DNA of 64,000 nt from an uncultured Serinicoccus sp. (lineage in GTDB: Bacteria > Actinomycetota > Actinomycetes > Actinomycetales > Dermatophilaceae). A model generated the notes under the pieces. It was not told the DNA's origin. It saw only the letters and a program-made list of their open reading frames with translations, and did not search any database. The DNA lies in assembly GCF_947487915.1 (NCBI RefSeq), contig NZ_CANKYH010000004.1, positions 303,651 to 367,650 on the forward strand, in the 5' to 3' direction. Shown piece after piece: positions 26,309 through 36,003 of the stretch (position 1 is its first letter; every line of letters begins with the position of its first letter). Position numbers and translations under genes: made by a program.

Positions 26309-27772
26309 ATGGTGGAGCGTGCGACGAGCCTGGCCTGCGACCCGACCGCGTCCGAGACCGGCCGGCTGCTGGCCCGGGCGTTCCAGCAGGTCCGCGACGA
26401 CCTCGAGGTGCGCCAGACCTTCCCGGACGCGGCGCTGGCCGAGGTCGAGCAGGGGGTCGCCGCCCCGGACCTGCCCGGTCGCGACGAGACCGGGGTGGAG
26501 CTCATCACCGTCGACCCGCCCGGCTCCATGGACCTCGACCAGGCCATGCACCTGGAGCGCGACGGGTCGGGCTTCCGGGTCCGCTACGCCATCGCCGACG
26601 TCCCCGCGTTCCTGGCCGAGGGGGGTGCGCTCGACGCGGAGACGCGGTTGCGTGGGCAGACGATCTACTGCCCGGACGCCCGCGTGCCGCTGCACCCGCC
26701 GGCGCTCAGCGAGGAGGCGGCGAGCCTGCTCCCCGACGCCGTGCGCCCGGCATACGTCTGGGACATCCGGCTCACCGCCGACGGCACGCGGCACAGCGCG
26801 GAGGTCTACCGGGCGATGGTGCGCTCCCGGCGCCGCTACACCTACGAGCAGGTGCAGGAGCTCGTCGACGGCGGGGAGGCGGAGCAGACCCTGGTGCTGC
26901 TCAAGGAGGTGGGGGAGCTGCGCGCCGCCCGAGAGATCGCCCGCGGGGGCGCGAGCCTGCCGATGCCGGAGCAGGAGGTGGGGACCGGTGACGAGGAGGG
27001 GGGCGACTACACGTTGCGCCTGCGCCCGCTGCTGGCCGCCGAGGACTGGAACGCGCAGATCTCGCTGCTCACCGGGATGGTCGCCGCCCGGATGATGCTC
27101 GAGGGTGGGGTCGGCATCCTGCGGACCATGCCGGAGCCCGGGGAGGGGGCGGTGGCGCGCTTCCGCCGCGAGGTCGAGGCACTCGGCGCCCACTGGCCGG
27201 ACGGTATGCCGTACGGCGAGTTCCTCCGCACGCTCGACCGGGCGGACACACGGCACCTGGCGATCGTCAACGCCGCGACGTTCCTCTTCCGCGGAGCGGG
27301 CTACACCGCCTTCGACGGCGAGCTGCCGCCGGAGAAGGACCGCGTCCAGGCCGCCGTGGCGGCGCCCTATGCGCACGTGACGGCGCCGCTGCGTCGCCTG
27401 GTCGACCGGTTCGGGCTGGCGGTCTGCGAGGCGCTCTGCTCCGGGAGCGAGGTCCCCGCCTGGGCCCGCGAGGCCCTGCCGGGGCTGCCGGGCGTCATGG
27501 AGGAGACCGGTCGGCGGGCCCGGGCCGTCGACCGGGGCTGCCTGGCGGCGGTCGAGGCGGCCGTGCTGCACGACCGCGTGGGCGAGGACTTCGAGGCGGT
27601 CGTCGTCGACGGGGTCGACGGCGACCGGGTGCAGGTGCAGCTCCTGGACCCACCGGTCAGCGACGTCGCGACCGGCAGTGCCCGGCTGGGCGGCGCCGTC
27701 ACGGTGCGGGTGGAGCGGGCCGACATCCTGGCGGGCGAGGTCGACCTGCGGATCGTGGGGCAGGACGGATGA
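26309..27772 (+). CDS. RNB-domain ribonuclease (RNase II family)
   Basis: 487 residues, a short RNase II/R homologue. The RNB catalytic block reads TVDPPGSMDLDQAM (about residues 67-80): Asp69, Asp75 and Asp77 match the metal ligands, but the fourth Asp of the E. coli DIDD motif is Gln78, a form I believe is common in this actinobacterial subgroup. Little room exists for N-terminal cold-shock domains, and the C-terminal 60 residues form a reduced S1-like end. Predicted to degrade RNA 3' to 5'; activity with Gln78 is uncertain. It overlaps the HAD gene by four bases. Confidence 0.85.
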   Translation: MVERATSLACDPTASETGRLLARAFQQVRDDLEVRQTFPDAALAEVEQGVAAPDLPGRDETGVELITVDPPGSMDLDQAMHLERDGSGFRVRYAIADVPAFLAEGGALDAETRLRGQTIYCPDARVPLHPPALSEEAASLLPDAVRPAYVWDIRLTADGTRHSAEVYRAMVRSRRRYTYEQVQELVDGGEAEQTLVLLKEVGELRAAREIARGGASLPMPEQEVGTGDEEGGDYTLRLRPLLAAEDWNAQISLLTGMVAARMMLEGGVGILRTMPEPGEGAVARFRREVEALGAHWPDGMPYGEFLRTLDRADTRHLAIVNAATFLFRGAGYTAFDGELPPEKDRVQAAVAAPYAHVTAPLRRLVDRFGLAVCEALCSGSEVPAWAREALPGLPGVMEETGRRARAVDRGCLAAVEAAVLHDRVGEDFEAVVVDGVDGDRVQVQLLDPPVSDVATGSARLGGAVTVRVERADILAGEVDLRIVGQDG

Positions 27773-28599
27773 GAGCATCCCCGCCGCGGCCCGACGGGGT
27801 GCGCGTCGTCGCCTCCGACTGCGACGGCACGCTGCTGCGCTCGGACGGCACGGTGTCGGGGCGCACCCGCGCGGTGCTGGACCGCTGCGCGTCCTCCGGG
27901 GTCCGGGTCGTGCTGGTCACCGCGCGCCCTCCCCGGTGGATGGACGAGCTCGGGGACCTCGGGGTCGAGGCGGTGGCGCTGTGCGGCAACGGCGCCTTCA
28001 CCTATGACGTGTCGCGCCGCGAGATCATCGGCCACCGACTCATGCCCGCCGAGCTCGTGGGCACGCTGCTGGCCGAGCTCAAGGAGGCCCTGCCCGGGGC
28101 GGCGCTGGCCACCGAGTCGGTGCGCGGCTTCGCCCGCGAGCCGCACTTCCACCGGGCCAACGACCGGACCGACGGCCAGTGGCTGGTCGGCGACATCGGG
28201 CAGCTGGCCCAGGAGCCCGCCGGCAAGATCCTCGTGCGCCACGGCGACTGGTCCACCGAGCAGATCAGCGCCCGGGTCAAACAGGTCGTGGGGGAGCGTG
28301 CCGAGGTGGCCGACTCCGGGGCGGTGCAGCTGGGGGAGGTCACCGGTCGGGGCGTCACCAAGGCGCTGGCGCTCCTGACCTGGTGCGCCGAGCAGGACCC
28401 ACCCGTGGCGCCGCACGAGGTGTGGGCGTTCGGGGACATGCTCAACGACATACCGATGCTGGAGTGGGCCGGGCGCGCCCACGCCGTCGCCAACGCCCAC
28501 CCGCAGGTCCTGGCGCTCGCCGACGAGGTGGTGCCCAGCAACGACGAGGACGGGGTGGCGAACCGCGTCGCCGCGCTCCTGGACGCGCGCACGGTATGA
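27769..28599 (+). CDS. Cof-type HAD-IIB hydrolase
   Basis: 276 residues; ATG 27769 overlaps the RNB stop (ATGA). HAD motif I SDCDGTLL (nucleophile Asp17, general acid Asp19), motif II VLVTARPP, motif III Lys in VTKALALL and motif IV FGDMLNDIPML are all present, with a type IIB cap between. Family members dephosphorylate sugar phosphates or cofactors such as flavin precursors; the substrate is not predictable. It is coupled with the RNB nuclease gene. Confidence 0.9.
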   Translation: MRASPPRPDGVRVVASDCDGTLLRSDGTVSGRTRAVLDRCASSGVRVVLVTARPPRWMDELGDLGVEAVALCGNGAFTYDVSRREIIGHRLMPAELVGTLLAELKEALPGAALATESVRGFAREPHFHRANDRTDGQWLVGDIGQLAQEPAGKILVRHGDWSTEQISARVKQVVGERAEVADSGAVQLGEVTGRGVTKALALLTWCAEQDPPVAPHEVWAFGDMLNDIPMLEWAGRAHAVANAHPQVLALADEVVPSNDEDGVANRVAALLDARTV

Positions 28600-28605
28600 C
28601 AGGAT
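28600..28605 (+). promoter_or_regulatory. -10 box of the small membrane protein gene
   Basis: CAGGAT, six bases before ATG 28612; its first base directly follows the HAD stop codon. Confidence 0.4.
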
Positions 28606-28611
28606 CAGGGT

Positions 28612-28755
28612 ATGACGGACAGCAAGCAGACCACCCCGGCCAGCACCCGACGCGGCAGCTTCGGCGGCATGCTGACCGCCTTCATCATCGGTGTGCTGGC
28701 GGTGACCGCGATCTTCGTCGTCGTCGACCTGGCGACGGGCGCGCTGCACCTCTGA
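28612..28755 (+). CDS. Small single-span membrane protein (47 residues)
   Basis: A short frame encoding 47 residues. The first 17 are polar and basic (MTDSKQTTPASTRRGS), followed by one hydrophobic helix (MLTAFIIGVLAVTAIFVVVD) and a short tail LATGALHL. The pattern suggests an inner-membrane microprotein with the N-terminus in the cytosol. GC-rich third positions and a leaderless-type promoter support it as a gene. No family is recognised. It lies between the HAD hydrolase gene and the 3' end of rnpB on the other strand. Confidence 0.6.
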   Translation: MTDSKQTTPASTRRGSFGGMLTAFIIGVLAVTAIFVVVDLATGALHL

Positions 28756-28770
28756 GTCACCCGGCGGGGG

Positions 28771-29160
28771 TGGATGAGCCGGCCGGTACGCCGGGTTCTG
28801 TCCCCTCGCGCCGTCACCGGCACCGCGGAGGGTGGCGACCATCCATCTCGGGTGCGCGTTGCCGCACACCTCCAGCGACCTACCCGTGCGCTCGGGCGGG
28901 CAGCCCTCGGACGCGCACTGTCTGGTCTTGCTCCAGGTGGGGTTTACCGAGCCACGTCAGTCACCTGACGTGCTGGTGGTCTCTTACACCACCGTTTCAC
29001 CCTGACCCACCGCCGAGGCGGCGGGCGGTCTGTTCTCTGTGGCACTGTCCCGCGGGTCACCCCGGGTGGCTGTTGGCCACCACCTTGCCCTGTGGAGCCC
29101 GGACGTTCCTCGGCGGGACACCCGAAGGTGCCCGACGCGGCCGCCTGGCCGACTCATCCA
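28771..29160 (-). ncRNA. rnpB: RNase P RNA, bacterial class A
   Basis: The minus strand carries the universal RNase P RNA landmarks: GAGGAACGTCCGGGCTCC (P4 5' side and J3/4), CAGGGTGAAACGGTG, GAGCAAGACCAGACAG and ACAGAACCCGGCGTACCG near the 3' end. P1 pairs GATGAGTCGGCC at the 5' end with GGCCGGCTCATC at the 3' end, which sets the approximate limits. It is the catalytic RNA that matures tRNA 5' ends. Length about 390 nt is typical of actinobacteria. Confidence 0.95.
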
Positions 29161-29194
29161 CGCCCGTCAGGATAGCGGTCCGGGACGCACGCCG

Positions 29195-29200
29195 TAGACT
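29195..29200 (+). promoter_or_regulatory. -10 box of the MbfA-like gene (leaderless)
   Basis: TAGACT, eight bases before GTG 29209; divergent from rnpB, whose own promoter must lie in the same 48-base interval. Confidence 0.5.
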
Positions 29201-29208
29201 CCACCCAC

Positions 29209-30303
29209 GTGACGACGACGGAACCCACGCCGGCCGACCTGCGTCGCTGGCGGCGCCATCTGGCGGACGAGCACGCCAACATGCGTGCCTTCCGTGACCT
29301 CGCGGCCCGCCGCCAGGGCGAGGAGCGGGCGATCCTCACCGGGCTGGCGGACGCCGAGCAACGGCACGCCGAGCACTGGGAGCGGCTGCTGGGGGAGCGA
29401 GCGCACCCCGCGCCCCACCCCACGCTCGCCCACCGGCTGCAGACCTGGCTGGCCCGGCGCTTCGGCATGGTCTTCGTGCTCGCGCTGCTCCAGCGGTCCA
29501 AGTCGGACAACCAGTACGCCGGCGAGACCGACGCGGCCTCCTCCATGGCGGCCGACGAGCAGGTGCACGAGGAGGTCCTGCGGGGTCTGGCGGCGCGCGG
29601 CCGGCTGCAGCTGTCCGGCAACTTCCGGGCGGCCGTCTTCGGCGCGAACGACGGGCTGGTGTCCAACCTGGCGCTCATCATGGGGATGGCCGGCACCGGT
29701 GTGTCGGGCGCGGTCGTCCTGGCGGCGGGGATGGCGGGCCTGCTCGCGGGGGCGCTGTCCATGGGTGCCGGCGAGTACATCTCGGTGCGGTCGGCCCGCG
29801 AGCTGCTCGCCGCCTCCCAGCCCGCCCAGGGCACCCAGGACGCCCTGGGCGCCCTCGACCTGCAGGCCAACGAGCTGGAGCTGGTCTACCGGGCCCGGGG
29901 TCTGGACCGTGACCAGGCGCGGTCGCGTGCCGCGAGCGTCCTGGGCCAGGTGGAGGCGGCCGGCCGGGCACCGCGCGACGCCGTGCCGGTCGCCGCGACC
30001 GACGCCGACGAGCAGGACGCCGTGCTCAACCCCTGGGGGGCGGCGCTGGCCAGCTTCGGGTTCTTCGCCTCGGGCGCGCTCATCCCGGTGCTGCCCTACC
30101 TGCTCGGTCTGACCGGGTATGCCGCGGCCGGGGTCGCCATGCTCGCCGTGGGGATCGCCCTGCTGGTGACCGGCGGCGTCGTGGGGGTGCTGTCCGGCGC
30201 CTCGCCCCTGGGCCGGGGTGTGCGCCAGCTGCTCATCGGCTACGGGGCCGCCGTCGCGACCTACCTCCTCGGCCTGGCCTTCGGGGCCGCCGGGATCGGC
30301 TGA
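29209..30303 (+). CDS. Ferritin-like/VIT1 fusion protein (MbfA-like iron exporter)
   Basis: 364 residues in two parts. Residues about 10-140 are a rubrerythrin/ferritin-like helical domain with Glu and His in DEHANMRAFRDLAARRQGEE, AEQRHAEHW and ADEQVHEEVL, which could bind di-iron. Residues about 145-364 are a VIT1/CCC1 transporter: AVFGANDGLVSNLALIMG and the LSMGAGEYISVRSARELL motif, with five hydrophobic helices. This architecture is that of MbfA, an iron exporter protecting against peroxide, and ErvA. It probably sits in the cytoplasmic membrane and exports Fe or Mn. Confidence 0.85.
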   Translation: MTTTEPTPADLRRWRRHLADEHANMRAFRDLAARRQGEERAILTGLADAEQRHAEHWERLLGERAHPAPHPTLAHRLQTWLARRFGMVFVLALLQRSKSDNQYAGETDAASSMAADEQVHEEVLRGLAARGRLQLSGNFRAAVFGANDGLVSNLALIMGMAGTGVSGAVVLAAGMAGLLAGALSMGAGEYISVRSARELLAASQPAQGTQDALGALDLQANELELVYRARGLDRDQARSRAASVLGQVEAAGRAPRDAVPVAATDADEQDAVLNPWGAALASFGFFASGALIPVLPYLLGLTGYAAAGVAMLAVGIALLVTGGVVGVLSGASPLGRGVRQLLIGYGAAVATYLLGLAFGAAGIG

Positions 30304-30344
30304 CGCCGAGCGCTCTGCTGGGCCTTCGGCGCGTCCGGTGCGGG

Positions 30345-32558
<2,214 letters not shown>

Positions 32559-32620
32559 CGGCCGCCACGGTCCCGTCTCCGGCATACCTCCTGGCCTGGA
32601 GCGTCGGCCGGGCCCCCACT

Positions 32621-32715
32621 GTCGGCCGGTTCGTCATCTCTCGTCCTCCGGGTCAACCTTCGGCCCCGTCGAGGGGGACGAGAGATGACCACGAGGACGA
32701 GGGTTGACGTGGCGG
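32621..32715 (+). repeat. Left arm of a three-block inverted repeat bracketing the AbiEi/DUF559 gene
   Basis: Block A GTCGGCCGGTTCGTCA (32621-32636), block B TTCGGCCCCGTCGAGGGGG (32659-32677) and block C GGTTGACGTGGCGG (32702-32715) recur in inverted orientation at 33871-33886, 33849-33867 and 33830-33843. A matches 16/16, B 18/19 and C 13/14. Spacing between blocks is longer on this side. Confidence 0.85.
32634..32688. terminator. Hairpin with 12-bp perfect stem between convergent genes
   Basis: TCATCTCTCGTC (32634-32645) pairs perfectly with GACGAGAGATGA (32677-32688). Inside the loop CCCC-GTCGA-GGGG (32664-32676) forms a second small stem directly stacked on the first. No U-tract follows on either side. 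It could be a bidirectional terminator or a structured repeat. Confidence 0.5.
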
Positions 32716-32755
32716 CTGATGGACGGCCGGCCGAGCCCCCGCCCGCGCCGGGTGC

Positions 32756-32806
32756 TCAGGAGGCCCGGGTATTCAGGAGGCCCGGGTGCTCAGGAGGCCC
32801 GGGCGG
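32756..32806 (+). repeat. Three tandem copies of a 17-bp unit on the AbiEi/DUF559 stop codon
   Basis: Unit TCAGGAGGCCCGGGTNN at 32756-32772, 32773-32789 and 32790-32806. The third copy encodes the last residues (RAS) and stop codon of the minus-strand gene; its final three bases differ. The two extra copies lie beyond the stop. Confidence 0.9.
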
Positions 32807-33743
32807 CGATGAGGTGCGGGCTGGCGCTGCGAGCGGCCCGCGCGACCACCCCGGACACCACGGCGGGCTGCGTGAGGCAGTCCCAGGTGAGCCGGCCGAC
32901 CCCGTAGCCGAGGGCCCGGATCCGGTCCTCGCGGTGCTTCTCGGCGGCCAGGGCCTGCCGGCCCTCGTGTCCGGCGTACTTCAGCCGCCCGTCGAACTCC
33001 AGGACCACCCCCAGCTCGGGCAGGTAGAAGTCGACCCGGGCCACGACGACGTCCCCGTCGCGCACGACGTGCTGCGGGATGACCGTCAGACCCAGGTCGA
33101 GAAGGATGAGCCGCAGCAGCGACTCACCCGGGGACTCGCTGCGGCCGTCGGCCCGCGCGACAGCCAGCCTGGCCCCGAGGATGCCGGGGACGTGCGCCCG
33201 GGTGTCGAGCTGTTCCAGGAGGTCGGCGGGGGAGACGAGCCCGCGGTGCAGGGCGGCGTCCATCGCTGCCACGGCCGGCCCGTGCGGCACCTGCAGAGCG
33301 GTCCCGACCACGGCCGTCGTGGCCGCGACGACCGGCAGGCCCTCCAGCCTGGTGATCCGCTGCTCGCCCGGGCACAGGTGCACGCTGTAGTCGGAGCGCC
33401 TGCGGCTGGTCCCGACCGGACGGGCGTGGCACACGTGCAGCCGGTCGAGGGGCACCTGAGGCACCGGCAGCCCCCACAGCAACGCCGCCGACAGGTGGCT
33501 GGCGGCCCAGTCCTCGGGCCGGCTGCGCACGAGCGCGTGGACCCGCAGCACATGCCGCCCGGCGTCGTGCGCCTCACGGTCCAGCGCACTGGTCTGCACG
33601 TAGGCCCCCCGGCCCACCCGGGTCAGGACCTTGCGGGCGACGAGCAGTCGCAGCACCTCGCGCGAGATACCGATGGAGGCCGCCTCGGCCGTGGTGATGG
33701 CGAAGTGATGGGTGTGGAGGAAGCCCTCCAGAGCCGGTGTCAT
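32790..33743 (-). CDS. AbiEi-type N-terminal / DUF559-like C-terminal protein
   Basis: 317 residues. Residues about 1-60 are a winged-helix like the AbiEi antitoxin N-domain (TTAEAASIGISREVLRLL, then VLTRVGRGAYV). Residues about 205-300 resemble the DUF559/Vsr-type nuclease fold: VVVARVDFYLPELGVVLEFD, then GRLKY, supply the Asp and ExK residues expected of a PD-(D/E)XK site. No AbiEii-type toxin gene is adjacent, so this is not a classical type IV toxin-antitoxin pair. Such proteins are common and often multicopy in actinobacteria, with unknown role. Inverted repeats flank it. Confidence 0.8.
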   Translation of the reverse strand: MTPALEGFLHTHHFAITTAEAASIGISREVLRLLVARKVLTRVGRGAYVQTSALDREAHDAGRHVLRVHALVRSRPEDWAASHLSAALLWGLPVPQVPLDRLHVCHARPVGTSRRRSDYSVHLCPGEQRITRLEGLPVVAATTAVVGTALQVPHGPAVAAMDAALHRGLVSPADLLEQLDTRAHVPGILGARLAVARADGRSESPGESLLRLILLDLGLTVIPQHVVRDGDVVVARVDFYLPELGVVLEFDGRLKYAGHEGRQALAAEKHREDRIRALGYGVGRLTWDCLTQPAVVSGVVARAARSASPHLIAARAS

Positions 33744-33943
33744 GACCGTCAGGCTGGCAGGTTCCGCGGGGAGTCAGGGGCGTACGGTCGGCACCTGTGG
33801 ACAACCGTGGTTGGCGACGGGACTTTCGTCCGGCACGTCAACCAACAGCCCCCTCGACGAGGCCGAAAGCTGACGAACCGGCCGACGGTTGACCATCCGG
33901 CTGAGAGATGGGTGGAAGGAGGGGCATACCCCGGCGACCCGGG
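33744..33943. other. Intergenic region upstream of the AbiEi/DUF559 gene
   Basis: No gene. It contains the right arm of the inverted repeat and one octamer copy (33923-33930). The promoter of the minus-strand gene must lie here, so the right arm is in its control region; no clear -10 box is visible. Confidence 0.5.
33830..33886 (-). repeat. Right arm of the three-block inverted repeat
   Basis: Blocks C', B' and A' (33830-33843, 33849-33867, 33871-33886) are the reverse complement of the left arm blocks, in the matching order. Blocks are packed more tightly than on the left (A'-B' gap 3 bases instead of 22). Confidence 0.85.
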
Positions 33944-34705
33944 TCAGCCCAGGTGCACGGCCTGCCAGGCGGCGCCGATGATGCCGGCGTCGTTCTTGAG
34001 CATGGCGGGGACGATGGGGGCCCGGGTGTGCAGGAGCGGGAGGTACTTGTCCGCCTTCTTCGACACGCCCCCGCCCACGATGATGAGGTCGGGCCACAGC
34101 AGGTCCTCGACGTGGGAGTAGTAGCGCTGCAGCCGCTCGGCCCACTCCTCCCAGGAGAGGTCCTCGTCCTCCCGGGCGCTGCTGGCGGCGCGGGTCTCGG
34201 CGTCGTGACCGTCCAGCTCCAGGTGCCCCAGCTCGGTGTTCGGCAGCAGCTCGCCGTCCATGAACAGGGCGGTCCCGATCCCGGTGCCGAGGGTGGTGAG
34301 CAGGACCACGCCGTCGTTGCCGCGGCCGGCGCCGTAGTGCATCTCCGCGACCCCGGCCGCGTCGGCGTCGTTCATGACGTGCACCCGGCGGCCCACCGCC
34401 TTGCTGAAGAGGTGGTCGGCGTCGGTGCCGATCCAGGACGGGTCGATGTTGGCGGCCGTCCGGACGGTGCCGTGGTGCACGACGGCGGGCACGGTGATGC
34501 CGAGCGGGGCGTGCTTGTCGAGGTCGCCGTCGAACTTCTCGACGATCTCGGCCACCACCTCCGCCACGGCGTCCGGCGTCGACTCCTCCGGCGTCGGGAT
34601 GCGCTGGCGGTCGGTGGCGAACTCGCCGGCCTCGAGGTCGACCGGAGCCCCCTTGATGCCGCTGCCGCCGATGTCGATCCCGAGGACGTCGTGCTTCTTG
34701 CCCAT
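33944..34705 (-). CDS. ppgK: Polyphosphate glucokinase
   Basis: 253 residues from ATG 34705, with GGGAGGAA eight bases upstream; a longer frame to 34732 lacks this. ROK-fold kinase: phosphate motif GIDIGGSGIKGAPVD (residues 9-23), catalytic Asp in VMNDADAAGVAE, then LLTTLGTGIGTALF and the C-terminal IIVGGGVSKKADKYLP. The family phosphorylates glucose with inorganic polyphosphate or ATP and is a hallmark of actinobacteria. It lies 76 bases downstream of map on the same strand. Confidence 0.92.
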   Translation of the reverse strand: MGKKHDVLGIDIGGSGIKGAPVDLEAGEFATDRQRIPTPEESTPDAVAEVVAEIVEKFDGDLDKHAPLGITVPAVVHHGTVRTAANIDPSWIGTDADHLFSKAVGRRVHVMNDADAAGVAEMHYGAGRGNDGVVLLTTLGTGIGTALFMDGELLPNTELGHLELDGHDAETRAASSAREDEDLSWEEWAERLQRYYSHVEDLLWPDLIIVGGGVSKKADKYLPLLHTRAPIVPAMLKNDAGIIGAAWQAVHLG

Positions 34706-34781
34706 GCTTCCTCCCACGTGGTGACGGAGCACCGAGTATGCCGTGCTGCGGGTCGGCGCGGTTCGGGGACCGGCGCCGGGG

Positions 34782-35642
34782 TCAGGGGAGGGTGAGGATC
34801 TCGGCGCCGTCGTCGGTGATGAGCAGCGTGTGCTCGAACTGGGCCGAGGGCCGGCCGTCCGCGGTGAGGATCGTCCAGCCGTCCTCCCACTCCGTCCACT
34901 CGGGAGTGCCGAGGTTGAGCATCGGCTCGATGGTGAAGGTCATCCCGGGCTCGATGAGGGTGTCGTGGTCCGGGGCCGCGTCGTAGTGGGGGATCACCAG
35001 CCCGGAGTGGAAGGCCTCACCGACGCCGTGCCCGGTGTAGTCGCGGACGACGCCGTAGCCGAACCGGCCGGCATAGCTCTCGATGACCCGGCCGATGACG
35101 TTGACCTCGCGCCCCGGCCGCGCCGCGCGGATGGCGCGCGCCAGCGCCTCCTGCGTCCGCTCGACCAGGAGCCGGGTCTCCTCGGCCACCTCCCCGCACA
35201 GGAACGTCGCGTTGTTGTCGCCGTGCACCCCGCCGATGTATGCCGTGATGTCGATGTTGCAGATGTCACCCTCGCGCAGCTCCCGGTCGTCCGGGATGCC
35301 GTGGCAGATGACCTCGTTGACGGAGGTGCACAGCGACTTGGGGAACCCGCGGTAGCCCAGGGTCGAGGGGTAGGCCCCGTGGTCGAGGAGGAACTCGTGG
35401 CCCGCCCGGTCGATGGCGTCGGTGGTCACCCCGGGGCGCACCATCTCGCCGCAGAGCGCCAGCGCCTGGGCCGCCAGCCGCCCGGCGTGCCGCATCGCCT
35501 CGATGGTCTGCGCGTCCTTGACCTCCGAGCCGCGGAACGGCGTCGGAGCCGTCCGGTCGACGTACTCCGGGCGGTCGATGGAGGCGGGCACCGGCAGGCG
35601 CGGGCTGACGCGTCCGGGGGCGATCGGGGCGAGCGTGGGCAT
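34782..35642 (-). CDS. map: Methionine aminopeptidase, type I
   Basis: 286 residues from ATG 35642. It removes the initiator methionine co-translationally. Metal ligands are visible in [16 protein letters not shown] (two Asp), [11 protein letters not shown] (His), FTIEPML (Glu) and QFEHTLLIT (Glu); the substrate His is in [10 protein letters not shown]. The roughly 35-residue N-terminal extension with a Pro-rich segment ([14 protein letters not shown]) is typical of the longer actinobacterial MAP. TAGACT lies seven bases upstream, so the message is probably leaderless. Confidence 0.94.
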   Translation of the reverse strand: MPTLAPIAPGRVSPRLPVPASIDRPEYVDRTAPTPFRGSEVKDAQTIEAMRHAGRLAAQALALCGEMVRPGVTTDAIDRAGHEFLLDHGAYPSTLGYRGFPKSLCTSVNEVICHGIPDDRELREGDICNIDITAYIGGVHGDNNATFLCGEVAEETRLLVERTQEALARAIRAARPGREVNVIGRVIESYAGRFGYGVVRDYTGHGVGEAFHSGLVIPHYDAAPDHDTLIEPGMTFTIEPMLNLGTPEWTEWEDGWTILTADGRPSAQFEHTLLITDDGAEILTLP

Positions 35643-35649
35643 AGGGTCC

Positions 35650-35655
35650 AGTCTA
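35650..35655 (-). promoter_or_regulatory. -10 box of map (leaderless)
   Basis: TAGACT on the minus strand, seven bases before ATG 35642. Confidence 0.5.
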
Positions 35656-35707
35656 GGTGCCGTGCTCACGACCGGAGCACGGAGTCGAGGCCAGACGGAG
35701 GCGACGG

Positions 35708-35917
35708 ATGCAGTACTGGTACAACACCAAGACCGGCCAGGTGGAGTCCGAGGTCGACGACCAGCGGGCCCGCAGCGCCGACCTGCTCGGCCCCTACGCC
35801 AGCGAGGACGAGGCCTCGCGCGCGCTCGAGATCGCCCGGGAGAAGACCGAGCGCTGGGACGAGGAGGAGCGCGAGGACGACAACTGGGACAACAACCCGT
35901 TCAACGACCAGGGCTGA
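35708..35917 (+). CDS. Small acidic protein of unknown function
   Basis: 69 residues from ATG 35708, with GGAGG ten bases upstream. It begins [15 protein letters not shown], continues with a SPOR-like segment ([19 protein letters not shown]) and ends in a very acidic tail ([18 protein letters not shown]). Small proteins like this are widely conserved next to map in actinobacteria and often misnamed after it. The role is unknown; WDN repeats in the tail suggest a protein-binding peptide (inference). It is divergent from map. Confidence 0.75.
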   Translation: MQYWYNTKTGQVESEVDDQRARSADLLGPYASEDEASRALEIAREKTERWDEEEREDDNWDNNPFNDQG

Positions 35918-36003
35918 CCCCGGGCGGGTGAGCCGGACCGAGCTCGGGGGGGGCCGACCGGGTGCGTCGACACGTCCCGGACGGGGCTGCAGCCGCCGGC
36001 GCC

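Noticed and set aside
32790..33743. A complete AbiE-type type IV toxin-antitoxin system
   Set aside because: Only an AbiEi-like N-terminal domain is present, fused to a DUF559-like domain; neighbours are guaB1 and ppgK, and no nucleotidyltransferase toxin (AbiEii) is adjacent.
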